64,000 nt of DNA from Spirometra erinaceieuropaei (Eukaryota > Platyhelminthes > Cestoda > Diphyllobothriidea > Diphyllobothriidae). Below the pieces are notes generated by a model that was given only the letters and a program-made list of their open reading frames with translations, did not search any database and was not told the origin of the DNA. The stretch lies in the NCBI GenBank assembly GCA_902702965.1, contig CACRXP010000008.1, forward strand, positions 329,699-393,698, read 5' to 3'. A program made the position numbers and the translations under genes. Each line of letters opens with the position of its first letter. Position 1 is the first letter of the stretch. Shown piece after piece: positions 38,641 to 49,629 of the stretch.

Positions 38641-39032
38641 CAGATCAAGTTGAAACGACCGACTAAAGTTCGAAACTCGTGTTTCCAGATTGAATTTTGG
38701 TCAAAGAGGAATCATGACACAAAGAACCGGGAGATTGTCGTTCCAGTCAACACAGTTCACCGATTCACACCGAGGGCAAGCTCATGCCTATGTGATACAG
38801 TGTGGTTTCATTACTCGCCTGTCCTCATTAGCATAATAGTTTTTCTAGCAACGGTCTAACAAAACACTGCGGTGACGTTCGTGATGCTGTGCCAGAGGCT
38901 GTTTGATAACTTCAACCAATTTCCATTGGTCACTTTTTGTAAATAACCTCATACAAAAAATCAAGGGGGTAAAGTTAAACAAAAACTGACGTTCAGAGGA
39001 CGCCTCAGAATAAAAAAAGCGACAGAACAGAC

Positions 39033-40862
39033 CGGCAGAAGGGATTTCGACGAGAGGCATAGCGCAGTTTGAGGAACTGGAAGTAGAGGAAGGGCAGGAA
39101 GAGGGCGTTTGGGCCCGAGAAGGCCAGAAAAATGGTCACTCCCATGAGCATGATCTCGTTCATGGCGACCACGCGCAGAATGGTCTGCTCGTTGCTTCTG
39201 ACCTTTGCAATGGTAGACTGCAGAGTGCGCACCAATGGTGAGGTCTGGCTTGAATCACCGGACGGTCCAGCACTGTGTGATGCCGACCCAGTACCGGATG
39301 AGGCCTGGGACGAAGACATGAATGAGACAGATAAAGAGTGACCCGAACCCAGCAGGGAGTTGATATTACTGTGTCCTTTAATACTTATCAAATGCAAATG
39401 ACAGAATCGTTTAGAATCTCCCAATGCGCATGAACGCAAATAAAACTGCTGCTTGGATTAAAGCAACAAAGGACTCCTCTCTTGAAATTAATATCCTTAC
39501 GGTTGCTACTTACTTTCGTTGGGTAGGCGTCTGCAGTTGGTTATTGAAACTATGCTCACATCGCTCACTTCGTTGGACTATAATGATACAGTCGACGTTT
39601 ATCTACCTCCCTCATAAACGATATATTTGAAAGTATGCTCACTCTACTTATTTGGTTGGTGGCAACGCCCGTCAAAAAGCCACAGAAAAAGAAACCGTAC
39701 TGATTTCATGCGGCAAAGCAACGAGGATTTACTTCTACTACAATGGTACAGTATGTAGAACACAAAGACGTCGAATACTTAAACAACTCGGGATTTAGTT
39801 GAAAATGCACAATTTAGAAATGTGTAATTTAGTATGAGATGACAGTATTAAAGATTTGGCTCTGCTGGTGCCGTACTTGCAGGTATTATAAACAGCGCTC
39901 AACGATGAATTTAGTGGTGTTGAAAGTTGCCCCATTCAATGCATATAGCGTGATTTAAGGATTGGTTTCAGAGGAGGGGGGAGTGGTTGTATTTCAGCCT
40001 TCCCGCGAAATACAGGGGACCTAAGAAGTGTCTATTATAGGATTAGTCGTAAACCTCGGTACATCCTGTAGGTAGACAGGTAGTTCTCGGAAGTTTGCTT
40101 CATAAGAGCCAATGACGGCAAACTTGCAGGACAGTCGAAACACTTATACTTTTCTCAAAAGACATAGAGGAGTCTTTAGTACGTTTCAAACTGACAAGGG
40201 ATCAGGCAATCCGTGGACAGGAACCTTGCAAATGCAGACTTTACGCTTATTAATAAAAGTGATTAGTGAATGGTGTAAAACGAGAGCTTTGGTGCGGGGG
40301 CTCGCTTCATTGAACGGGGTTTCAACTGAAATCGCACTAACAGCACTGAACGCCTAACAGTACTCAGTAGTAGAGAACGTACCCGCAGAAGGTTTTCAGT
40401 AAAGCTGGCAGAATGGAGCAGGGCGAAGCAAAAGACTGGAACCAGTGCAACTAGAAACAGTAAGAACAAGCACATATACCACTAGTTAAAAGTTGGACAA
40501 GAACATTGTCATCGGAACACAAGAAAACCGGATTAACTGAGAATTTTTAACTCACCAGTGACAGGAGGCAACATGACAAATAGCATGGAGAAGATGAGGT
40601 AGTGAAGAGAGTCCTCGGCTAAAAGAGTACGCACGGACTCCATCGAGAATCGGATCTGGCCGCCAGACTGCATGATACGCTGACGCAGTCGGAGGGCTGA
40701 GGTGGCTGCATTGGCTATTAGGGCACGTTGGTACCAAACAGCCGGGCCGGCAGCACCGAGGCTCGCAATTAATGGCGCAAGAATGAAGCAAACTGAGCTT
40801 ACGATGGTGCACAGGCGAGTGAAGTACATAAAGGTGTTCGTCCAATCTGATCGCAGCACGTG
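39033..40862 (-). CDS. TMEM33: TMEM33/Pom33-family membrane protein, three internal exons
   Basis: Three minus-strand exons, 40556-40862, 40383-40450 and 39033-39304, join in consistent phase (307, 68 and 272 nt) with GT donors and AG acceptors. Exon one encodes LRSDWTNTFMYFTRLCTIVS, GPAVWYQRALIANAATSALRL and LLAEDSLHYLIFSMLFV. Exon two completes PVT with VALVPVFCFALLHSASF. Exon three encodes a Ser-rich segment, then VRSNEQTILRVVAMNEIM, FSGPNALFLPFLYFQFLKLR and YASRRNPFCR. These are hallmark stretches of TMEM33 (YQRALLANA.TSALRL, EDSCHYLLYS, CNEIFLM, LRYSSRRNPYCR). Relatives are multi-pass ER/nuclear-envelope proteins that shape tubular ER and associate with reticulons and nuclear pores. The first exon (expected 5' of 40862) and the last (after the GTCTGT donor at 39032, a weak one) were not found. 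The Ser-rich insert before VRTLQ is longer than in vertebrate relatives. Confidence 0.88.
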
Positions 40863-41030
40863 CTGGGAAGAGAAAATGGGGAAAACTTTATGCAATTGTA
40901 GAAACACATTGATGGGCGGGTGACAGGGAACATAAGAACAACGTTGGTGTACTTTGGCGACAGATGGCGCAAGTGAAGTGCAGTGTGCAAGCAAGCAACC
41001 CTCGACGTTCTGTCTATGCGCGTCACATGG

Positions 41031-41047
41031 GCACACACACACACACA
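41031..41047. repeat. (CA)n microsatellite
   Basis: About eight CA units, in the presumed intron or 5' flank upstream of the first TMEM33 exon seen. Confidence 0.85.
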
Positions 41048-42089
41048 TAAGCGAAACTTCAAACAGGTTCTAAATATCGCCTTATAGACGGCTACCAAAA
41101 GGCCGCATTAGGAAGAACCCAGTGCAGTCTGTTGGATGAGTTGGAATAAAGTCGGACTGTAAAGGCAGAATACACATAGCATATTTCTCGCGGTCGCTTT
41201 ACAAAGCCTTAAGCATAATCTGTGTCGCTTAATACACTTTGTCGCAAATCGAAGGTTCTCATTCTCTATGCGGCGGGCTGGCGTCCACCACTTTTACCGT
41301 CCTTACGTGGTTTCCAGCTCTTAGACGTCAAAACCGAATGAGGTTGAGGCTCCAGCTCACACAGGAGACGATGAAATGAGAGTTGCGGAATATTATGGCT
41401 AAAACGACTTTCTATAACCTTTGCTGATTGCTGTAAACTCAACTAACGCTGCAGACGACTGGAATTTGAAATCGATTGTGCCTTCGTCTGTTTACAGCTA
41501 ACGCGACTCACAAACTTGCAGTGCTCCACCTGTACGCACAGACAACAAGTTTGGCCCGGATATTTTACGGGTCCCAAATAGGGACAGATGTGCAACAAGT
41601 AGTTATTGCGCAACTTATCACGGTGGAGGGCGGAGGCTCGAAACCTCGGAAGAAACGTGAAACAACTTGAAGCTTTGAGGGACGCATTTAGAATATCCCA
41701 ACTCGTAGAAATCTTAAAGTGAATTCGCAGGAGGGCAAGTTTTGTTTATTTGGGGAACTGCTAACCAAGAGCCGAGTGCAAAAATACTAGAAAATGACAA
41801 AACGGGTAGAGGACTCTAGTCTCCAATTTGCATGAATATGGATCTTGTATGTCTCCAATGGGGCTGGTGGGCTGCAAGACCCACAAAGACCGTTTACGAG
41901 GCTTTGTCAGCATCCATCTTTATGTAGGAATTGCTGATGTAACAATCGGTAATCAAGTTCATCATAGATTCGTCATGAGAGGATTTACTTCTGTTCGGCA
42001 CCGATTCTACCACGCCGAACGAATTTCCGTGTTATCTTGTCAAACGTCATTCAACAGAACCAAGAATGTTTGTGATCGTAAGCAAATAC

Positions 42090-43400
42090 TACTACTTGTA
42101 CTTGGTACGGCGGCGATCATGCCTGATCTAGCCGGTCTCGATGATGTCACGAACTATACCTCTCCACGCGTGACGATCCGCGGCAGCAGATATGGACAGC
42201 TCAACCCATTCTCTTTGCTAACGACGGAGACCGAATACTGAAGGTCCAAGAATCACCTCCATGTCTTGACGAACTGTTTCGAGCCAGGCTTTGAGCTGAC
42301 CCCCTCACCGACGCCTCCAATGGCGTAACGGTGCCGGATAGAAGGCAGCAAGACTGAGCCCTCGAGGTGGACGATGAAGAAAATGCCCAAACCACCTCAA
42401 CCGTCTTTCTTAGATGGCCTGAGTTATCCTTGCGATGTTGTCACAGCGAGCGCGGACTGTCTCATTTGAGACGAAGACGGTGAACTTCACTCGAAGTGGT
42501 GGTGGTCAAATACCTTCAGTTTTCGCTCGTCCTCCACGCGCAAAGCCCAGCATTCACTATCATACAGAAGGACAGACAGGACAGATGCACGGTACACGCG
42601 AATCTTAGTGGCGATGGAGGGGTCACGTCGTATCCATAGGCATTTTCGAAGGCTTGAGAGAATCCAGCGGACAGCATCAATTCGGGAGACAATGTCGTCC
42701 TACCTCCGTCCATTAGGCAGCGGCCTCGCCCCGAGGTATTTAAAACTGTCTACTTCTTCAAGTTGACAGCCATCAATCCCGAGGGGTGCCCTCTCCTGGT
42801 CAGGGATGCAGCTTGAAAACACTATAGTCTTCCCAGCGTTTATGGATAAACCGATCGATTTAGCTATCTCGTTCACCCGTGAAACCATAGACTGCAGATC
42901 ACCAAAACTTGAAGTAAGTAGGGCGATATCAGCGGCATAGTCGAGATCAGCCAGTCGGTATCCGGGTGCAAACTCAACACCGTCACCTTCTTGTAGGGCC
43001 CTCCCCAGAACCCAGTCAGTAGAGTAGTTGAACAGGGTGGGTGACAGGACACAACTTTGTCGAACGCCAGACCGAATACCGAACGGTTGGAAAAGATTGT
43101 TGCGAACTCGGACTCTCGCAGTAGTGGAGCGATAGTAGGCCTTGGTCATGGCGATGATTTTTGCCGGTACACCATCTAGCGCCATTATCCGCCACAGTGA
43201 CTCACGATGGACGGAATCGAACGCGACGACGACGTCAACAAAGCATACAGCTGTCGGTTGTTGGTGGATATGGCGAGATTCGAGAATGCGTCTCAGCGTG
43301 AATATCTGGTCCGTGCATCCACGTCCAGCACGAAATCCGGCTTGGTTGGGCTTCGTCCTTGAGAGCATGAATTCGCCTACACGTTCTGCCTCCCCCTGAA
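42090..43400 (-). mobile_element. RTE-like LINE (family Y) copy 2, catalytic motif mutated
   Basis: Reverse-orientation partner of 37058-38640. The main minus-strand frame (43400-42700, about 230 codons) reads RTKPNQAGFRAGRGCTDQIF, TLRRILESRHIHQQPTAVCF, VAFDSVHRESLWRIMALDGV, FGIRSGVRQSCVLSPTLFNY, then RLADLDYAADIALLTSSFGD and SKYLGA-type thumb sequence (VDSFKYLGARPLPNG). Motif C is YAAD instead of YADD (codons 42928-42939), which removes one catalytic Asp. Motif B has Ser for the usual Gly (VRQSCVLSP). Downstream frames, shifted, continue to 42090, matching the end of copy 1 around GGCATGATCGCCGCCGTACC. The element is 5'-truncated before RT motif 2. Confidence 0.9.
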
Positions 43401-43409
43401 ATATGACAT

Positions 43410-46140
43410 AGACGGTATGAGTCTGTCCAATCCACATCGTCCATCGCGAAGCGTGCAAACCAGCAGCTATTAAGTGAGGTGTTCAGAAAAGACTCTCTAA
43501 TGCATCGCTGATTGTCCACTACGCCATACTTCCAATATGCCCTTCCTTTAAGTGTTGCAAATTTGCCCATTTTGCTAACCCTGTCAGCCTCGAAGGCAAC
43601 TTCGAATCAGGGATGGTAACGTCCTACAGAAGGACTCCGCGTGTTCATTTACCCACAACCTTTAGTTGTTTGATGATGATTTTCTGACATTGCATTGTAC
43701 TCCAGCACAAACCTGACGTCAGATGGCGAAAATGATTGTTATTCGACGTCAAGCATTACGTCGGTTATTAGCAATCTATATGACCGGCGGTGAATTTCAT
43801 AGCAGTTGCAAGGACTGCTCGAACCTTAAATGGCTACGCTGTAGATGTCTTATGGAGCACTCGTTAGGACCACACTGGTAAACTAGATAAGCAGATGACA
43901 TACTTTTGCAACGCATTTCTCCTAGAAGATTGTCTGCTATGGAGTCAAAAACGCATACATAAACACATCTTCTGATTCGATCTGTCGGAACGCCAAAAGT
44001 TATGGCACTACTAGTGAAAATTGGGAGTGTCCACGAAATATATCAAATTCAACTAATAAATCCGTCACCAAATAACGAAATAAACAGGACCATTAACAGG
44101 CAATGGTGAGACTTAATTTTATAGGAAGTGCCCAGTAGACGGACCACTTGCTCGCTTTTGGCAGTCATAATGAATGGACTGTTGTAAAATAATTTCCGGT
44201 GTTCTATTTCCGAGTAATGTTGCAAAACGGTGGGATTTATTCTTTTAGTCATAAAAATGGTTTTTATGACAGCGCCGTCTACGACTTTATTGAAACTCTG
44301 TTCTGTAATGCGCATAAATTACCTCTAATTATAGGTCTTTATGCGTTGGTGTAGGTCTGACCCTGGGCATGGGAAACTTCAACTCCTATGTCCACAAAGT
44401 CCTAACACGTGGGAATCGGGAAGCAAGTGGAAAGCTGCCGTAGGGCCAATGACAAGAGCGAGAAACCAGCCTTCTGAGGGATCTTTGACCACACTGCTAA
44501 GAAATCATGCAAGACTGCTATTATACACAACACATTCTGTAGATAACCTCCGCTTTATCCTCAAAGGACCACTCCAACGTCATCCATGCAACAATTTCAC
44601 TAGGGAGGGGGCGGACGTTGGAATATTCCGTGGGTTGGATGCGTAAACTAATATCATCAGTAGTTCGAGCGTGCGACTTTGCGAAAAAGTGCAGGAAAAC
44701 ATATGACAAGCACACTGTTGATCGGGACAACCCCTGGCAATTTTCTATCACCAGACGGAAAATGTCGCGGGAGACTCGCTACCGATCTGCTGGCCAGCCA
44801 GCAACGACCAGCCATCAACATACTATCAGGACTGCTGAAATATGCGTCCAGCCTGAGAAACAAAAGCAAAAAACACATCAAGTGCAGTCCGAAAACGACT
44901 ATTGGGAGGGGGGCGGTGACGTACGATGTGCTGCGACGCAGCAGACCCGTGCAAAGACTACGAATTGACGGAAATTTGCTGTAAATGCACACTACCTTTA
45001 TAACACTGCAATCGCACAGGGTTGGCCCCTATTGCTAGTCTGTAGTTAGTTTTGTGATTGGTTTGCTTTTTTTTCAGCAGTGCCCGTAGGCACAATCTGC
45101 CCAGCAATGCTTTCGTGTGACAGGGTGATTGTGCCCCGTACAGATTGTGAAACGTCGGTCAGTTGAATAACTAGCCGCACAAAAGCACTCGAACCTGAGC
45201 TATTGGTACAGTGCCAGTACAGTGACATCAGGATACAAACTCAATAGGGAGTTTGTAACTGCTTAGTTAAATAATTGCGAAATTTCCATCGGAGTTAGAG
45301 ACAGACATAAGGACTCAAAGTGGAGTCGCTTGACGTGAAGAACATTAATAGATATCTTGTCTAGTTTTTGAGGACGATGCTTTTTATTTCAGCTGTAGGG
45401 AGCGCCCTAAAGGATACCAAAGGTCTCTCAAAAATAGAAACCTCGGAGTAAGCATAGGACGCTGATTCGCTAGAACAGCAACCATAAACAATTGCGTAAT
45501 ATATACATATACATGTACGTATGCAATTTACCAATACGCTCGTCGACCCTGAAGTTTGGTCACCAGACGCTGTAGGAGCGGTCGAAGACGAGGCCATCGC
45601 GTGGTACACACTACAACCGATTTGATTCGCGCACTACAATTTTATTTAGTATTATAAATACGCCTGCTTTCGATAAATTGTCATAACGCCTGCGCATTTA
45701 TTTTGCCTGAAGAGAATTTATCGAGAGTGGGCGTATGCTTGCTAAATTGCATTTGGAATCCTCAGGGGGCATTTGCGCAAATGAATTCCAAACAGTTCAG
45801 TTTCAGATTGGAGAAGAAGACGATACAGCTAATTCGCAGAGCACTCTACGACGTCCATATAAAAAATTTGAACTAATCAAAGGCTCTGAATCATGTTCAG
45901 GAGGTTCTATGCCTAAATATAGGGTAGGAAAATGAAAGAAATACGGTGATTGCATAGGCTGCATGCCCAAAACATCGAAGTCTGCGACTAGCTAAATTGG
46001 ATCTAAAATTGAAAGCCGTCTCTATGACAACAACTGAGCAGATAGCATAGCGGACTCGGTTTGGGTCTAGAGATGACTCAAACAGAAAAGAACTGATGAA
46101 AAAACCTGAACTATTGCAAATTAATGAAAAGAGAATGATA
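43410..46140. other. Unassigned sequence
   Basis: No recognised protein family, RNA or repeat. A 66-codon frame at 45735-45935 has coding-like composition but no supporting splice context or homology. Confidence 0.45.
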
Positions 46141-46150
46141 GCATCTCACC

Positions 46151-46435
46151 GGTCGTTCTTACGGAGGTCACTTGTTACGTTGTGCCTTATGAGCTCTCTC
46201 TCGATCCCAACCAGCAGCCGCACAGCGGCGCATAATATAGACAGAATGGCATTACCGACAAGGACAAGGGATACTCGAATGGCCATTTCTGGCTTATTAG
46301 CCGTCGTCAGCCAGTCATATTCAACCCCGAAGTGTGGAGCACCCGAGGCTCGAACTCGCGACCTGTTAAAAGTCCCCGCCTATAACCACTGGACCACGAG
46401 TCCGTTGCCCTGTCGGTCTTTTATCGGGAATATAC
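46151..46435 (-). repeat. tRNA-like element with inverted arms, copy 1
   Basis: On the minus strand: a tRNA-like head with A-box-like GTGGTCCAGTGGTTATAGGC (46379-46398), a CTTTTAA anticodon-like loop, and a B-box GAGTTCGAGCC (46347-46358). Then a body (CTGGCTGACGACGGC, AAGCCAGAAATGGCC) and a long 3' arm (46275-46151). That arm is the reverse complement of the left arm of the copy at 46457-46740. Its own 5' arm is mostly lost or rearranged. It is probably mobilised like a SINE, or as a foldback element. Confidence 0.75.
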
Positions 46436-46456
46436 AGTGGTAAGGGGCGCTTGTCG

Positions 46457-46740
46457 ATCGTTCTTACGGAAGTCATTTGGTCACTTGTGCCTTATGGGCT
46501 CTCTCTCCAGCCCAACCAGCAGCGGTACAGCGGCGCATGACATAGGCCGAATGGCATTATCGAAAGGACAACGGGATCCTAGCCCAGTGGTTAGAGGCGC
46601 GGACTTCTAACAGGTCGCGAGTTCGAGCCTCGGGTGTTCCACACTTCGGGGTTGGGTATGACTGGCTGACGACGACGTATAAGCCAGAAATGGCCATTCT
46701 AGTATCCTTGTCTTTGTCGGTAGTGCCATTCTACCTATAG
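46457..46740 (+). repeat. tRNA-like element with inverted arms, copy 2
   Basis: Left arm 46457-46582, then A-box TAGCCCAGTGGTTAGAGGC (46580-46598), an anticodon-like CTTCTAA loop, B-box GAGTTCGAGCC (46619-46629), a body as in copy 1, and a right arm 46697-46740. The right arm pairs with 46541-46582: CTATAGGTAGAATGGCACTA against CATAGGCCGAATGGCATTAT, and so on. The 3' arm is truncated. The internal sequence looks like a tRNA (Arg or Lys type) but lacks a proper acceptor stem, so it is a derived repeat and not a tRNA gene. Confidence 0.78.
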
Positions 46741-46744
46741 ATAG

Positions 46745-47730
46745 CATCTTGCAGAAACGACAAATCCTATAACAACCAGAAAATGAGGTCCAAGAATTAG
46801 ATTATCAAACCGCAGAAGAAATGTGAGGATAAGACAATGAAATTTTTTTGGTTGAGTGCCCTGCTGTTTATTGTTGCCGTCCTATTGACTATTCCAGACT
46901 GGTGTGATGGGCTCATGACCCAGTAAGGGGGATCGGGTATTGACTAAAAATCAGAGTCGCGAGTCGCACGTACCGCAACACCCAAAGAGACACAACCGAA
47001 ACATGAAAAGGTTTCTTACCGCAAACGCCCTGAGATGGGTTGGGACCTCTTTGTCGGCCGTTCTCAAGTCGTTCATGTCAGTGACCGCTGGTCAACAAAG
47101 GGGACGGTTGAGGACGGTGTTTCACACTACTCCCCTCTTAACCCTTTTCTGTCTAATGCCTACGTTGCCTCCCCACTTAGATGCTGATAATGACGATGGG
47201 TGAGGGGACGGTGACCCCACTGGCGACCGGGGAGACATGGCTGGCAGGTTAGCAAGCGACCTCGGTAGGGTTTAAGCTTATCGAAGTGTGCGATAAAAGG
47301 GAGAGCGTGCGAGTGGGTTCGGAAACGATAATAGCTTTAACGGCCGCGTCGTGAGGTTCGCCTGCCCGAATGGTTTTGGCGGGAATGCGTGAAATTGCGT
47401 CCGCGCAACACACATAGACGGCCTGCTGTGCTGATTCATAAGTCAAAGAAGTCAGTTTTGCCTTCCATCCCCGTTTACATCACTTCTGTATCCTATAACA
47501 ATTTGCCTGCCTCCCGCCACTGCATTTTCTCCCTTTTCTTACCCTTGGCTTTGTTGTTTTCTCGCGAGTTCTTCTGTTGTAGAGCCCTAGTTTGCCATAT
47601 CTTTCGTTCTCCTGAATTTCCTTCTACTGCATTCCTTTCTGTTTTGCTGCGCCTTCGGTACGCCCACCTTTTCATATTTCGGTTGTGTCTCTTTGGGTGT
47701 TGCGGTACGTGCGATCCGCGACTGTGACTT
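46745..47730. other. Unassigned sequence
   Basis: Includes a hydrophobic 112-codon frame (47389-47727) without recognisable family. I see nothing else. Confidence 0.4.
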
Positions 47731-47732
47731 TT

Positions 47733-47759
47733 AGAATAGAATAGAATAGAATAGAATAG
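47733..47759. repeat. (AATAG)n microsatellite at a LINE 3' end
   Basis: Five units of AGAAT/AATAG. On the minus strand the LINE ends GGGGCGCTACAATAAAC and then CTATT repeats, the usual 3' tail of CR1-like LINEs that end in short tandem repeats instead of poly(A). Confidence 0.9.
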
Positions 47760-49190
47760 GTTTATTGTAGCGCCCCTTGGGCACTGTCAGTCCCCTTTGA
47801 ACTCAGGAAAAAAACCTAAAACAAACTCGTCAATTTCAACTGCACTTTGACTTCATTTGCTTCGGTTGTCTGGTTAGCCAAAAGAGCGCGAATTGAGAGT
47901 TTGTTTTAAGTTAAAAAAAACCTCAGTTCTAAGGGAAAATAATAACAAAATTTTCAAAAAATAACGATATGTACAATATAAAAATTGAAGTTTGCAGTTT
48001 GGTAGTTTTCGGGGGCATGAATAATATGTCCTTCATGGCAATTGAAGAACTTTGATATCGGCCTGACCTTGAAATTATTTTCCTGTTGGGTAAATTTCGG
48101 TTTGCTCTAGTTGTTGGTTGTCAGTCTATCTGTCCAGCTGTAAGGGGGCGCTCGCACAGTTCCGACGTATTTTTTCAGGAGGCTTACCATCGTTGTCTGG
48201 ACTAAGAGCTGGAAAGGATGAATATATATCAGGAGTAAGAGGCATTCAATGGTAAGTCACAATCAAAACTGTCAAAATACTATTGAATCATGTATCATAT
48301 TGTTCTTGTTAATGTGAAATTATAGGAGTAGTGGTCGACTGTTTACTATGACCTAATATAGTTCTATATATGTTTAATATGGCTTTAATATAGACATACG
48401 CACGACTAATATGCAGGGTTTTATCGAAGGGTATATTTTTATTAGCTTTATAAGGGATATTTAGTGTCTGGTGACATAGCTGATGAAAACGAGAAAGGGA
48501 GGAAAATAGAGGAATATCATTATCTGTTCTATGTTTATCAATGATGCTATCTTTTATAAATTTGATTATTTTTAGTGCTATGCTCCGGTATTTTTCAATC
48601 GGCTGGCATCATCAGAGCCCTTTTGGACCAAATTCAATATCAAAGAATTGACTTGAGAAATGTCCTATCTTATTCAAAAATAAATGTGTATTGTTATTTG
48701 AGAGGAATTTCTTAGTTTTTATTTTAAATTCGATTAGGGTTCGACTTTTCCGGATATAACCTGGAAGAGAATTCCAGATAGTCGCATATCTTNCATCATC
48801 GTTTTGTTCTGTTTGAACGTTGTTATTTTGTTGAGCCTTCCTCGTTTGTTTCTGACCAGCAGTTCTAACTGTTTTTGCAGTTGCGCGCTTTTTATCATGA
48901 GAACTAGAGTCAGACGTACTTGCTGGAGGCTCTTCAGCGGGGGCTGTGGGTATATCATTTGGTTTACGCTGGCCTGTGTATTTCTTTTTATTAGTGCTAG
49001 AAGTAGAAGTAGTGGCTAAAGGTTCAGTTGAGGGACCGGAGTGCTGATTAGTCAAACTACTTATTTTTAACTCTTTTCTTCCTCTTCTGCTCTTTTCTTC
49101 AGGTCTGCCCAGAGATCCCTCGTTTTATGTTTTTCTATAGGTTCGTAATCCCGATGAAAAAACACCTTCCTATGCTAGTGACGAAGGGCT
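47760..49190 (-). mobile_element. LINE family A, copy 2: ORF1 joined directly to the ORF2 3' end
   Basis: Minus strand. From about 49190 a degraded ORF1 start is readable (HKTRDLWADLKKRAEEEER). The frame 49055-48794 then matches the low-complexity part of the ORF1 at 16655-17326 (HSGPSTEPLATTSTSSTNKK, ASTSDSSSHDKKRATAK, QKQTRKAQQNNN). At a single N (48793) the reading passes straight into the ORF2 C-terminal tail (IWNSLPGYIRKSRTLIEFKI, stop at 48612), followed by an 850-nt 3' UTR and the CTATT tail. Endonuclease and RT (about 2.5 kb) are missing. This is either a real internal deletion or an assembly join hidden by the N. Confidence 0.8.
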
Positions 49191-49206
49191 GTTGATACTT
49201 TGATAA

Positions 49207-49623
49207 TTTTTTATTAAAGACCCGTCGGGGTCCCATCAAAGCAAGTAAAAATAAATTTACATGCGAATTTTAGACGAAGTAGGCCGAATCTTTACAAAGT
49301 GCAATTCATAGTTTCCGAATTAGTAGTCCATTGAGAAAGATGATTAGTGAGGGTTGAAAAAAACTCCATACAAAAATTTAAAAATGATTGGATTAATTTT
49401 ACAGAAGAGGAAAACCCTTCAATAAAAATAATGACAGAAAAATGCGGGCAGGACTGGCCTGTAGGTGGCGGTATATAACGGATTATAGTCGGACATCATC
49501 AGGGCAGCAATAAATGTGAGCCTTGAGGGGTACGTATGCGGGTCAGACAGGACTCGCCTGCATGCGGTATTGTGTACTGGATTCACAACTGACATCGTCT
49601 GGGCCGGATTGATACGCCGCATG
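49207..49623 (-). repeat. Repeat family R, copy 2
   Basis: Nearly collinear with 57667-58083. On the minus strand it holds a 67-codon open frame beginning MRRINPAQTMSVVNPVHN and ending TATYRPVLPAFFCHYFY, then a T-rich stretch and the end block GGGACCCCGACGGGTCTTTAATAAA. It adjoins the truncated start of the LINE at 47760-49190. Confidence 0.88.
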
Positions 49624-49629
49624 TTCTTC

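Noticed and set aside
39305..39439. N-terminal part of the 144-codon frame over the last TMEM33 exon seen
   Set aside because: A pyrimidine-rich acceptor at 39305 and correct phase with the previous exon show this part to be intron.
40863..41048. N-terminal extension of the TMEM33 exon frame (Cys/Val-rich start)
   Set aside because: It reads through a splice acceptor into an intron or flank that contains a CA microsatellite.
46575..46640. Functional tRNA gene (Arg or Lys anticodon-like)
   Set aside because: D-arm and T-arm boxes are present, but the acceptor and anticodon stems do not pair properly and the same sequence recurs inside a repeat; it is a tRNA-derived repeat.
47389..47727. Hydrophobic 112-codon frame
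   Set aside because: Composition reflects a T-rich stretch; no recognisable family or signal context beyond hydrophobicity.
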